DNA of 22,350 nt from Christiangramia sp. (lineage in GTDB: Bacteria > Bacteroidota > Bacteroidia > Flavobacteriales > Flavobacteriaceae). The stretch spans positions 1 through 22,350 of the forward strand of contig JAGXII010000036.1 of NCBI GenBank assembly GCA_024635735.1, read 5' to 3'. The first letter of the stretch is position 1; each line of letters begins with the position of its first letter. This document shows positions 1 to 7,498 of the stretch, in pieces. The notes under the pieces were generated by a model. It had not been told where the DNA came from and ran no database searches. It worked only from the letters and a program-made list of their open reading frames with translations. A program made the position numbers and the translations under genes.

Positions 1-428
1 GACTTAGCGTGGAACAGCGAAATGGCAAGGTTTACGTTTCTATGGAGAATAAACTCCTTTTTGATTCGGGGAGCTGGGCGGTAAATTCGGAAGGCCGTAA
101 AGCGGTACAGCAATTAGGTTCTGTACTGGCTCAAAATCCTGATATCGCCGTGCTGATAGAAGGTCATACTGATAATGTGCCTTATGGCGGAAGCGGACAG
201 CTTAAAGATAACTGGGATCTTTCTACAAAAAGAGCGACTTCGATTGTTCAGATTCTCAGGGAAAATTCTGGAATAGATCCACAAAATCTTACTGCAGCAG
301 GGCGTGGAGAATATGCTCCTGTTGCATCGAACGATACAGAGACAGGAAGAGCGAAAAACAGAAGGATAGAAGTGATACTTACTCCTAAATTGGATGAGGT
401 TACCAAACTTCTAAATGATATAGATTAA
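1..428 (+). CDS. OmpA/MotB-family protein, C-terminal part (5' end outside window)
   Basis: This is the C-terminal peptidoglycan-binding domain of an OmpA-like envelope protein. The reading frame is open from base 3 (first residues LSVEQRNGKVYV), so the GTG at base 9 is most likely an internal valine and not a start. About 141 residues are visible. They contain the OmpA_C pattern: an FDSGSW strand, EGHTDN, then NWDLSTKRA and GRGEYAP, ending with NRRIEVILTP. The Asp of NWD and the Arg of TKRA fit the pair that in OmpA-like domains grips meso-diaminopimelate of peptidoglycan. The missing N-terminus would normally hold a signal peptide or lipobox and a spacer or coiled coil, which cannot be judged here. 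The next gene starts 5 bp after the stop, so the two are probably co-transcribed. Family assignment is firm; the particular role (wall anchoring or outer-membrane stability) is inferred from the family. Confidence 0.9.
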   Translation, partial: LSVEQRNGKVYVSMENKLLFDSGSWAVNSEGRKAVQQLGSVLAQNPDIAVLIEGHTDNVPYGGSGQLKDNWDLSTKRATSIVQILRENSGIDPQNLTAAGRGEYAPVASNDTETGRAKNRRIEVILTPKLDEVTKLLNDID

Positions 429-433
429 ATTAT

Positions 434-1468
434 ATGAAGTATAGCAAACTTCCGGGAACGGATGTAAAAGTTAGTAAAATATGCCTGGGATCAATGACCT
501 GGGGACAACAGAATACAGAAGCCGAAGGTCATGAACAAATTGACTACGCTCTTGACCAGGGAGTGAATTTTATAGATACTGCAGAGATGTATTCTGTGCC
601 GGCAAAACCGGAAACTCAGGGAAGTACCGAAAAATTTATTGGTAGCTGGCTGAAAAAAACAGGTAGAAGGGACGATATTGTTCTGGCTTCTAAAGTGGCT
701 GGCCCTGCAGAAATGGTCTCTCATATTAGAGAAGATCTTGGTTTTCATAAAGAGGCTGTGAGCGATGCCCTTCATAAAAGTTTAAAGAGATTAGAAACAG
801 ATTATATAGATCTTTACCAGTTGCACTGGCCTGAAAGGAATACCAACTTTTTTGGGAAAAGAGGTTATGATCATTCTGAAGAAGAGGAATGGGAAGATAA
901 TTTTCATGAAATCCTTGAGGTGCTGGACGGTTTTATCAAAGAAGGAAAAATAAGATATATAGGACTTTCAAATGAAACCGCTTACGGCCTTATGAGATTT
1001 CTTGAAGAGAGTAAGAAGGGACTTCCGCGTATAAGCACCGTTCAGAATCCGTATAATCTTCTTAACAGGAAAGATGAAATTGGACTTACAGAAATCTATC
1101 ATCGTGAGAATGTGGGTTTATTGCCATATTCTCCCTTAGGAATGGGAACCTTAAGCGGAAAGCATTTAAATGGAATTCAGAAAAATACCAGATTAGGTCT
1201 TTTCCCTCAGTATAAAAGATATTCGAATCATCAGGCGGTAGAAGCTACCAAGAAGTACTATCAACTGGCGGCAAAATATGAGATGAGTCTTACCCATCTT
1301 GCACTGGCTTTTGTAAACGACCAGCCATTTGTTACCAGTAATATTATTGGTGCAACCTCCATGGAACAGCTAAAAGAAAATATTGAAAGTATTAATGTGG
1401 AGCTTTCGGACGGAATTCTTCATGAGATCAATGAGATCCATAATGCAATCCCGAATCCTGCACCTTAA
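434..1468 (+). CDS. Tas-like NADP(H)-dependent aldo/keto reductase
   Basis: A 344-residue cytosolic aldo/keto reductase of the TIM-barrel superfamily, closest in my recollection to E. coli Tas (346 aa) along its whole length, including AEMY-VP-(K/R)PETQG, SNETA-G-MR and the C-terminal NP(A)P end. The catalytic tetrad is visible: D48 and Y53 (FIDTAEMYS), K87 (ASKVAG) and H131 (QLHW). The late GATSMEQLKENIES segment is the usual NADP-phosphate-binding region. The natural substrate of Tas-type enzymes is not established, so I name only the reaction class (reduction of an aldehyde or ketone with NADPH). The ATG lies 5 bp after the OmpA-family stop, with no clear Shine-Dalgarno, as is usual in Bacteroidota. 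The stop codon overlaps the stop of the convergent M23 gene at 1465-1468. Confidence 0.93.
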   Translation: MKYSKLPGTDVKVSKICLGSMTWGQQNTEAEGHEQIDYALDQGVNFIDTAEMYSVPAKPETQGSTEKFIGSWLKKTGRRDDIVLASKVAGPAEMVSHIREDLGFHKEAVSDALHKSLKRLETDYIDLYQLHWPERNTNFFGKRGYDHSEEEEWEDNFHEILEVLDGFIKEGKIRYIGLSNETAYGLMRFLEESKKGLPRISTVQNPYNLLNRKDEIGLTEIYHRENVGLLPYSPLGMGTLSGKHLNGIQKNTRLGLFPQYKRYSNHQAVEATKKYYQLAAKYEMSLTHLALAFVNDQPFVTSNIIGATSMEQLKENIESINVELSDGILHEINEIHNAIPNPAP

Positions 1469-2595
1469 TTGGCCGAGCGTACCAGGCTTTCATGAATAAA
1501 TAAAGATTTGTCCAGGGTGTCTCTCACGTGGAACCAGTCATTGGCTTTGCCCTGTACATACAGGCGCTCACTCGCATTGCCGTTTCTAATAATTTTAGAA
1601 TTTGAAGAGGCTGGTTTGTTTCTGAAATTTGCCCTGCCAGACTCTATCATGAGCCTGGACGGTATTTCTTCAGGCTGTTCTGTGTTGTCCTTCTCTTCTT
1701 CAATTAGGTATACATAACCCAGAGGATCTATAGCGCCCTGAGATCTTTTATATATTCCAAAGTGTAAATGCGATGGAGTTGTTCTTGCATTTCCCGTATT
1801 TCCAACAAATCCAAGCGTATCACCGGGTTTTACGTTTTTCAGGTTGGGGACGATACTGTCCAGATGCGCATAATAAAGAGACTGTTTTCGTTCCCGGTCA
1901 CGAAGCCACACCTGTTTACCTCCCAGGCCTTTTTCACCTGTAAATCCTATTCTTCCTGAGGTTGCAGCTAACACTGGAGTTCCCTTTTTTGCAAAAATAT
2001 CTATGCCTTTGTGATATCGTTGTCCTCCGTCGCGCATGTCTCCGTAATAACTTCCAATATCGGCATTCCTGCCTTTCACCACTGGGAAAAGATAGCTTGG
2101 TGATTTTTCAATCTGGAATTCAAATTTTGAGTTTGCCTCAATTTCCGGCTGAAGTAAAAGCTTATAAAGTCCCGATTCTTTTATTTCAAAATTTAAAGAA
2201 TTTTGCCCGGGATCCCCAGCCATCAGTTTCTGAAACTCCTGATTGGTTTTATCAAACTTATAGAGTTCTGAAAAGACTTTAACAGTACTGTCTGTATTCA
2301 TTTTAGCCTCGAGAAGTTCCCCGGGCATCAGGTAAATATTATAGGAGTATACAGCAAAATTCCGAGGTCTTAACCGGCCATTTTCAAAATAGGGTAGTTC
2401 TACTTCAAGACTGTCTTTTAAGCCTTGCTGTATTCTGGATTCCGAAAGTTCAAATAACTCATCAGAGATATTTTCTTCTTTTTTATAAAGTTCCTTAGCT
2501 GATAATCCTGCAAGACTATCGGCTACTTCCTTTACTTTGGAACAGGAAATAAGAAAGATAATGAGTAAAAAGAAGAATACTTTACCGGAATTCAT
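1465..2595 (-). CDS. M23 family metallopeptidase, predicted lipoprotein with C-terminal SH3-like domain
   Basis: A 376-residue exported protein. The N-terminus has a lysine, a hydrophobic stretch and the lipobox LISC with C18 as the lipidated residue. Residues about 60-165 form an uncharacterised beta-rich region. The M23 (LytM-type) domain covers about 180-295 with HKGID (H195, D199), AHLD (H244) and HLHF (H276, H278), so the zinc ligands H195, D199 and H278 and the other catalytic histidines are present and the enzyme should be active, cutting peptide cross-links in peptidoglycan. Residues about 318-374 look like a bacterial SH3 domain (ANFRNKP...WFHV), a common wall-binding module. It is the last gene of the leftward panC-to-M23 run, 44 bp after radA. 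There is no terminator between it and the opposing reductase gene. Family certain; whether it remodels the wall, trims it at division, or serves another protein is unknown. Confidence 0.92.
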   Translation of the reverse strand: MNSGKVFFFLLIIFLISCSKVKEVADSLAGLSAKELYKKEENISDELFELSESRIQQGLKDSLEVELPYFENGRLRPRNFAVYSYNIYLMPGELLEAKMNTDSTVKVFSELYKFDKTNQEFQKLMAGDPGQNSLNFEIKESGLYKLLLQPEIEANSKFEFQIEKSPSYLFPVVKGRNADIGSYYGDMRDGGQRYHKGIDIFAKKGTPVLAATSGRIGFTGEKGLGGKQVWLRDRERKQSLYYAHLDSIVPNLKNVKPGDTLGFVGNTGNARTTPSHLHFGIYKRSQGAIDPLGYVYLIEEEKDNTEQPEEIPSRLMIESGRANFRNKPASSNSKIIRNGNASERLYVQGKANDWFHVRDTLDKSLFIHESLVRSAN

Positions 2596-2639
2596 AAGTT
2601 GCTAATATTCATTCAAATATAAGCAGCAATTATGCCATT

Positions 2640-4004
2640 TTAACCAAAAAGATGACTCACTACATCCTCGATTTTTGCAACTTTTATGATCCGGATCACA
2701 AAATTACTTTTAGGTATTTTGCTTTGTTTCGAAACCATAATAGATGCGAAACCTAATTTTTCGGCTTCCAGGATGCGTTGTTCAATTCTGGTAACAGGTC
2801 TTATTTCCCCTGCGAGTCCAACCTCAGCTGCAAAGCAGGTGTCTTTTTCCAGAGATATATCTTCGTTGGAAGAAAGTATAGCCGCAATCACCGCAAGATC
2901 AATTGCCGGATCATCAACACTTATACCGCCTGTAACGTTTAAAAAAACATCCTTCGCTCCCAGCCGGAAACCGGCTCTTTTTTCAAGCACCGCCAGTAGC
3001 ATATTTAGTCTTTTCGCATTGTATCCTGTAGTAGATCTTTGAGGAGTTCCGTAAACCGCTGTACTCACCAGTGCCTGAATTTCAATCATTAATGGCCGCA
3101 TTCCCTCAAGTGTAGAGGCAATAGCCGTACCGCTAAGATCTTCTTCATTCTTGGTGATAAGAATTTCAGAGGGATTGGAGACCTCGCGAAGTCCGCTTCC
3201 CTGCATTTCATAAATTCCAAGTTCATGGGTAGACCCAAACCGGTTTTTATGAGCTCTCAGGATTCGATAGACATGATTGCGATCCCCTTCAAACTGGAGA
3301 ACCGTGTCTACCATATGTTCAAGAACCTTTGGGCCGGCAATGCTGCCTTCCTTTGTGATATGTCCTATAAGAATCACCGGAGTATTGCTTTCTTTGGCAA
3401 ATTTTATAAGTTCGGCAGTACATTCCCGTATTTGTGAAATACTTCCGGGAGAACTTTCAATATAGTCGCTATGCAAGGTTTGAATAGAGTCTATAATTAC
3501 CACTTCCGGTTCTACATCTTCTATCTGCCTGAATATATTTTGAGTTTTGGTTTCGGTAAGGATAAAACAATTAGCCGGATTGGGATTTATACGTTCCGCA
3601 CGCATTTTTATTTGTTGCTGACTTTCTTCTCCTGAAACATACAGAACACGGTATCGCAGGCCAAGAGAAATCTGAAGCAGGAGAGTGCTTTTTCCAATTC
3701 CGGGTTCTCCTCCCAGAAGAGTTAATGAACCGGGGACGAGCCCACCGCCAAGTACGCGGTCCAGCTCATTATTCCCGGTGTTCATTCTGTTTTGCGGAGT
3801 ATTCTCAATTTCAGCGATCAGCAGAGGTTTCGCGGCCTTTTTGGCTTCTTTCTTTGTTGATGTTTTCCAGTCTTTTGGATCAGGTTTTTGAACCAACTCT
3901 TCAACGATCGTGTTCCAGTCGCCGCAGGCGTTACATTTTCCCTGCCATTTGGAATATTGAGCTCCACATTTCTGACAATAATAGGTAGTTTTTACCTTGG
4001 CCAT
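2640..4004 (-). CDS. radA: DNA repair protein RadA
   Basis: A 454-residue RadA (Sms), a RecA-like ATPase that helps process recombination intermediates and drives branch migration together with RecA. The domains are in canonical order: a four-cysteine zinc finger (C10, C13, C24, C27), Walker A at 99-106 (GEPGIGKS), Walker B near 168-173 (VVIIDS), the RadA-specific KNRFG motif at 253-257, and a C-terminal Lon-protease-like domain (about 285-454) that lacks protease function in this family and acts in oligomerisation and DNA binding. Length matches the family (about 450-460). A lysine-rich linker lies at 50-59. The gene sits 18 bp after the exported esterase-fold gene and 44 bp before the M23 gene, so it is probably transcribed from the panC promoter or from a weak internal one that I cannot identify. 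Confidence 0.97.
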   Translation of the reverse strand: MAKVKTTYYCQKCGAQYSKWQGKCNACGDWNTIVEELVQKPDPKDWKTSTKKEAKKAAKPLLIAEIENTPQNRMNTGNNELDRVLGGGLVPGSLTLLGGEPGIGKSTLLLQISLGLRYRVLYVSGEESQQQIKMRAERINPNPANCFILTETKTQNIFRQIEDVEPEVVIIDSIQTLHSDYIESSPGSISQIRECTAELIKFAKESNTPVILIGHITKEGSIAGPKVLEHMVDTVLQFEGDRNHVYRILRAHKNRFGSTHELGIYEMQGSGLREVSNPSEILITKNEEDLSGTAIASTLEGMRPLMIEIQALVSTAVYGTPQRSTTGYNAKRLNMLLAVLEKRAGFRLGAKDVFLNVTGGISVDDPAIDLAVIAAILSSNEDISLEKDTCFAAEVGLAGEIRPVTRIEQRILEAEKLGFASIMVSKQSKIPKSNFVIRIIKVAKIEDVVSHLFG

Positions 4005-4022
4005 TTAAGCTTTATTTTTTTG

Positions 4023-5171
4023 CTAATAACCGAAATCTTTTTTGATCGCATCGGCTTTTGCTAACATATAATCGGTGTCCAGGAAGGCGATTTTCTGTTG
4101 TCCGTATGCATTTTGATATATTCTCATAGCTCTTTTCGGGTTTCCAGTTTCCTCTTCATACCTGGCTTCAAAGAAGGTTCCCAGCATAGTTCCGGGGAAA
4201 TTCTCCTGGGCCATTTTGTAAAGAGGTTTATATTCCTCCCAGTTCCGGGTTTTTTCTATAGCATTATATACGGCAAGGAAATCGTTAAGCCGGATCTTCT
4301 TTTTTACACCGTATAATTCGTTAATCGAATTGTATTTTTCAGCAAGGTATTCTGTAGGAGAAACAGTGGTTTGAAGCAGAATTTCTTCATATTCCTTTCG
4401 GCTAATAGGCCGGTAAATTTTAAACATATTCTCAATAGCCGAAGGAATTGCTTTCCCTACCAGGGAATAGTGAGTGGCATTTTCGAAATTATCGAATTTG
4501 TACAGAAGGTTCTTGTTGTCAACAGTTTTTAATTGACTGTCAAAACTAAGAATATCCTTTTTCAGGGCCGGAACATCATCACTAGCAGTGGCCAGATAGA
4601 ACCATTTTCTGGTTTCACAAGCGGCCAGGGTATTTACAATTCTATCTGCCATTTCGGGGGCGAGATCCGGGCTAAGATTGATATAACCTTTGAAAATAGG
4701 ATTTTCCTTTAGCAGGTAGTAATTAATAAAATTCGATGTGAAATCATGGCCAACAATAATCCGGAAATCGGCAGTACGGTATTTTTCATCCAGCTGAGCC
4801 AGAAGTTCCATCCCAATAAATTCAAAGAATTTTGCTCCTTTATCTACCGGTAAAAATCTCTGTTTATCATAAGCAGTGTCTTCAGTTCGTATTCCATCCT
4901 GGTTGATGCCTACTACTATCATTTCCGGTGCATCTTCCCAATAGGAATAATAATCTATCATTCCTGCTACGGGTTCAAAAAGATAATCGGCATCCAGTAC
5001 TACTACAACGGGATACCTTTTTTCGGTATTTTCATCATAGTTCCTGGGAAGCTGAATTTTTAATTGTCTGGTTTCGCCCAACTTTTCGGAAGAAATACTT
5101 TCATATTTCACCTGGGCATTGTAGATCATAGGCAATAGAATTGCCCCAATCATTAGTAATAATCGTTTCAT
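4023..5171 (-). CDS. Exported alpha/beta-hydrolase-fold (esterase D/Fes-like) protein with Asp in the nucleophile position
   Basis: A 382-residue protein with an N-terminal signal peptide (hydrophobic residues 4-17, likely cut after YNAQ, residue 20). Residues about 24-255 resemble the esterase family that includes IroE, Fes and esterase D: the RQLKIQLPRNY opening, YPVVVVLDADYLF, and an IVVGI strand. At the nucleophile elbow, where the family has G-H-S-x-G-G, the sequence is IVGHDFTSN (G141, H142, D143), so the serine is replaced by aspartate. The codon is clearly GAT on the minus strand. A candidate catalytic histidine is H234 (NATHYSLV). The C-terminal 100-120 residues are helical and TPR-like (EEYKPLYKMAQENFPG, GNPKRAMRIYQNAYG). 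It could be an Asp-nucleophile hydrolase or a non-catalytic, binding-only relative. It lies between the LPG-synthase-like gene (35 bp) and radA (18 bp). Fold confident; substrate unknown. Confidence 0.8.
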   Translation of the reverse strand: MKRLLLMIGAILLPMIYNAQVKYESISSEKLGETRQLKIQLPRNYDENTEKRYPVVVVLDADYLFEPVAGMIDYYSYWEDAPEMIVVGINQDGIRTEDTAYDKQRFLPVDKGAKFFEFIGMELLAQLDEKYRTADFRIIVGHDFTSNFINYYLLKENPIFKGYINLSPDLAPEMADRIVNTLAACETRKWFYLATASDDVPALKKDILSFDSQLKTVDNKNLLYKFDNFENATHYSLVGKAIPSAIENMFKIYRPISRKEYEEILLQTTVSPTEYLAEKYNSINELYGVKKKIRLNDFLAVYNAIEKTRNWEEYKPLYKMAQENFPGTMLGTFFEARYEEETGNPKRAMRIYQNAYGQQKIAFLDTDYMLAKADAIKKDFGY

Positions 5172-5206
5172 AGGTGTAGTATTGATTCGGGACTACAATA
5201 TAAATA

Positions 5207-6172
5207 TTATTTCCTATTGTTTAAAAGAGGAAGAAAAATAAAGGATAAACCTCCAAAAAGCAGGACTACAAAGGTTTGTGTGGCCCAGGAGATCCACCCA
5301 AAGGCTTCAGCGACATTTGGCTGAGTGCCAAAAAAGATCAAAACACCTCCTACGGCAAGAGGATAAACACCTATTCCTCCGTTAGTTGCCGAGACGGCGA
5401 AAGAGCCTACCACAAAAGCGGCCATAATTATGCCTATAGAAGTATCGGCTGTTTCCGGGAGGCTGAGTTTTATAACATAAAACATCAAAACATACATAGT
5501 CCAGATAAAAACGGTATGCAATAAAAATCCCTTCTTATTCTTCATTTTAAGAATGCTTTTCATGCCTTCTAACAATCCTTTCGCCAATAATTTTAGTTTT
5601 AGAAAGGGCATCCATGTGGACCTTCTTACAAGGTTTAGCCCCAGGATAATTATACCCACCAGGCCTATGAAAATAAAAAAGGTATTCAGGGGATTTATAT
5701 TCTGGTTATGGAGATAAGAAACAAGATCGTCTGTTTGAAGGATCATGGAAACTCCTACGATAAGCATTAGAATAAGCAGGTCTGCCACCCTTTCGGAAAT
5801 AATGGTTCCGAAGCCTTTTTCAAAAGGGATGTCATCATAAGTAGATAAAGTAACAGCACGTAAAACTTCTCCTGAGCGAGGAATGCCAAAATTGGCAAGA
5901 TAGGCCGCCATCACTGCCATAAACCTATTCTTTAGAGAAGATTTGTAGCCCATGGGCTCCAATAAATACTTCCAGCGATAGGCGCGGGAGAGATGGGAAA
6001 GGGTTCCCAGAATAAAAGAGACAAGGATCCAGAATTTATTTGCCCTAAGGATACTTTGCCATAATTCGGTTCTTTCTTCTGGAGTTGCGGTGCCCAGAGA
6101 ATACCAGATTAAAAAAATTCCCAACAGAAGGGGAACAGTAATTTTTAGTATTCTGGTTAGTTTCTTATTCAA
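5207..6172 (-). CDS. LPG-synthase-type integral membrane protein (UPF0104 / lysylphosphatidylglycerol synthase TM region)
   Basis: A 321-residue polytopic inner-membrane protein with about eight hydrophobic segments. It carries the marks of the lysylphosphatidylglycerol-synthetase transmembrane family: SRAYRWKYLLEPMG (62-75), PRSGEVLR (98-105), GTIISERVADLL (122-133) and NGGIGVYP (264-271). In MprF this region is the lipid flippase half. The cytosolic aminoacyl-transferase half (DUF2156) is missing, so it should not itself make lysyl-phosphatidylglycerol. Stand-alone members are common in Bacteroidota and their substrate is mostly unknown; a lipid or isoprenoid-linked glycan transporter is a reasonable guess only. 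The start codon follows the panD stop by 4 bp, which implies translational coupling with pantothenate genes. Confidence 0.88.
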   Translation of the reverse strand: MNKKLTRILKITVPLLLGIFLIWYSLGTATPEERTELWQSILRANKFWILVSFILGTLSHLSRAYRWKYLLEPMGYKSSLKNRFMAVMAAYLANFGIPRSGEVLRAVTLSTYDDIPFEKGFGTIISERVADLLILMLIVGVSMILQTDDLVSYLHNQNINPLNTFFIFIGLVGIIILGLNLVRRSTWMPFLKLKLLAKGLLEGMKSILKMKNKKGFLLHTVFIWTMYVLMFYVIKLSLPETADTSIGIIMAAFVVGSFAVSATNGGIGVYPLAVGGVLIFFGTQPNVAEAFGWISWATQTFVVLLFGGLSFIFLPLLNNRK

Positions 6173-6176
6173 TTAT

Positions 6177-6527
6177 TTACTTGAGTAAATTGGTTTCTTC
6201 ATCTGGAAAGACAAGTGCGGGCTTAAAGCTTTTGGCTTCTTCCTGCTCCATGATTCCATAGGCAATAATAATCAAAATATCACCTTTGGCTACTTTTCTT
6301 GCGGCAGCGCCATTTAAGGTAATCTCGCCGGAATTTCTTGCCCCTGGAATTACGTAAGTTTCAAGACGCTCCCCGTTATTATTGTTTACGATTTGTACCT
6401 TTTCACCCTCAATGATGTTTGCGGCATCCATCAGGTCTTCGTCGATGGTAACACTTCCAATATAGTTTAAATCGGCACCGGTAACTTTTACCCGGTGAAT
6501 TTTAGATTTTACTACGTGAATCTGCAT
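6177..6527 (-). CDS. panD: Aspartate 1-decarboxylase precursor PanD
   Basis: A 116-residue pyruvoyl enzyme that makes beta-alanine from L-aspartate, the amine half of pantothenate. Self-cleavage should occur between G24 and S25 (YIGS), and S25 then becomes the pyruvoyl group. Other key residues match E. coli numbering exactly: K9, R54 and Y58, together with the NGAAAR segment (72-77) in the substrate pocket. Length is normal (E. coli 126, many others 115-127). It starts 8 bp after panC and ends 4 bp before the membrane protein gene, so panC-panD are an operon, as in many bacteria. panB and panE are not in the window. Confidence 0.98.
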   Translation of the reverse strand: MQIHVVKSKIHRVKVTGADLNYIGSVTIDEDLMDAANIIEGEKVQIVNNNNGERLETYVIPGARNSGEITLNGAAARKVAKGDILIIIAYGIMEQEEAKSFKPALVFPDEETNLLK

Positions 6528-6535
6528 TTCTAATT

Positions 6536-7387
6536 TTAATTATCCAGAGCAATGTTATCTATCAGCCTAATATCATCGGCATACGCTGCGATAAAAGCCC
6601 TGTATTGATTTCCTTTTCTTTTTCGGTTTATTTTTTCCAATGTTCTGGAATTGGCAATTTCGAAATATTCCAGTTCCAGATACGGGTAATTTTCAAACCT
6701 TTCACTTACCCAATTATGTATATAATCTGCACTTTTTGTGCCAAATAATTCCTTTGTTTTCTGCAGCGTTTCGTAAATAAAAGCTGCTTTTTCACGATTC
6801 TGCGAATTTAGACGTTCATTCCTGGAAGACCTTGCAAGTCCAGAATCCTCACGCAAAATCGGGCAGCCCACAATTTCTACCGGAAGTTCCGTCTTTTCGG
6901 TTAATTTTCTTACAATTTGAAGTTGCTGATAGTCTTTTTCTCCAAAGAAAGCCTTGTCAGGAGTAATAGTTTCGAAGAGTTTCTTTACCACGGTTCCCAC
7001 TCCGTTAAAGTGGCCATTCCTGAATTTACCTTCCATCACCTTGTCCAGTCCGTCAAAATCAAAATGTTCAGATTTTATTTTCTTTCCGTAAAGCTCGTTC
7101 GCGGTGGGAGCGAAAACCCAGATATCTGCTCCGGTTTTTTCCAAAAGTTCGAGATCCCTTTCCAAAGTTCTCGGATATTTTTCCAGATCCTCAGGATTAT
7201 CAAATTGAGTGGGATTTACAAATACACTCACCACAACCTGGTTCGATTGTTGCACCGCTTGCTGTACGAGAGAAATATGCCCGTCGTGAAGAGCACCCAT
7301 AGTGGGGACTAATCCTATGGTATTTCCATTAGATTTTTCCTTCTGAATCGCTTCTATGAGCGGCTTTTTCTCCCTAAAAACCTGCAT
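6536..7387 (-). CDS. panC: Pantothenate synthetase (pantoate-beta-alanine ligase) PanC
   Basis: A 283-residue cytosolic enzyme that joins pantoate and beta-alanine using ATP, by way of a pantoyl-adenylate, to give pantothenate, the coenzyme A precursor. The nucleotidyl-transferase signature is present: VPTMGALHDGH with the HxxH pair at H34 and H37, VFVNPTQF (55-62), GEKDYQQL (149-156) and SSRNERL (187-193), the flexible loop over ATP. Length matches the family (about 280). It is the first gene of the leftward six-gene run. Its product uses the beta-alanine made by PanD, encoded 8 bp downstream. A TAnnTTTG -7 box sits 24 bp upstream of the start codon on this strand. Confidence 0.98.
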   Translation of the reverse strand: MQVFREKKPLIEAIQKEKSNGNTIGLVPTMGALHDGHISLVQQAVQQSNQVVVSVFVNPTQFDNPEDLEKYPRTLERDLELLEKTGADIWVFAPTANELYGKKIKSEHFDFDGLDKVMEGKFRNGHFNGVGTVVKKLFETITPDKAFFGEKDYQQLQIVRKLTEKTELPVEIVGCPILREDSGLARSSRNERLNSQNREKAAFIYETLQKTKELFGTKSADYIHNWVSERFENYPYLELEYFEIANSRTLEKINRKRKGNQYRAFIAAYADDIRLIDNIALDN

Positions 7388-7410
7388 TTTATTATAAAAT
7401 TAACAGCGTG

Positions 7411-7418
7411 CAAACTTA
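7411..7418 (-). promoter_or_regulatory. -7 promoter box (TAnnTTTG) for panC operon
   Basis: Read on the minus strand the box is TAAGTTTG, a full match to the Bacteroidota sigma-A -7 consensus TAnnTTTG. It would put the transcript start roughly 17 nt before the panC ATG, so the leader is short. No convincing -33 TTG was found at the usual distance, so this rests on the -7 box and its position alone. Confidence 0.55.
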
Positions 7419-7449
7419 ATATATCTCAGGCAATCTGCATAAAATTTTG

Positions 7450-7457
7450 TAATTTTG
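7450..7457 (+). promoter_or_regulatory. -7 promoter box (TAnnTTTG) for the GT5-DUF4270-glmS operon
   Basis: TAATTTTG fits TAnnTTTG exactly and lies 41 bp before the ATG at 7499. It gives a leader of about 35 nt that ends in the A-rich sequence often seen before Bacteroidota start codons. There is no clear -33 TTTG at 17-23 bp upstream. Its first base is 31 bp beyond the opposing panC box, so polymerases bound on the two strands may interfere. Confidence 0.55.
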
Positions 7458-7498
7458 CGTGTTTTTTATTCGGAAACGCAACCTAAAGCAAAGAATCT

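Noticed and set aside
9..428. GTG at base 9 as the start of a complete 139-residue OmpA protein
   Set aside because: The frame is open upstream to the window edge and the residues before it (LS) continue the strand; OmpA-family proteins need an export signal, which is absent here. It is a 5'-truncated gene.
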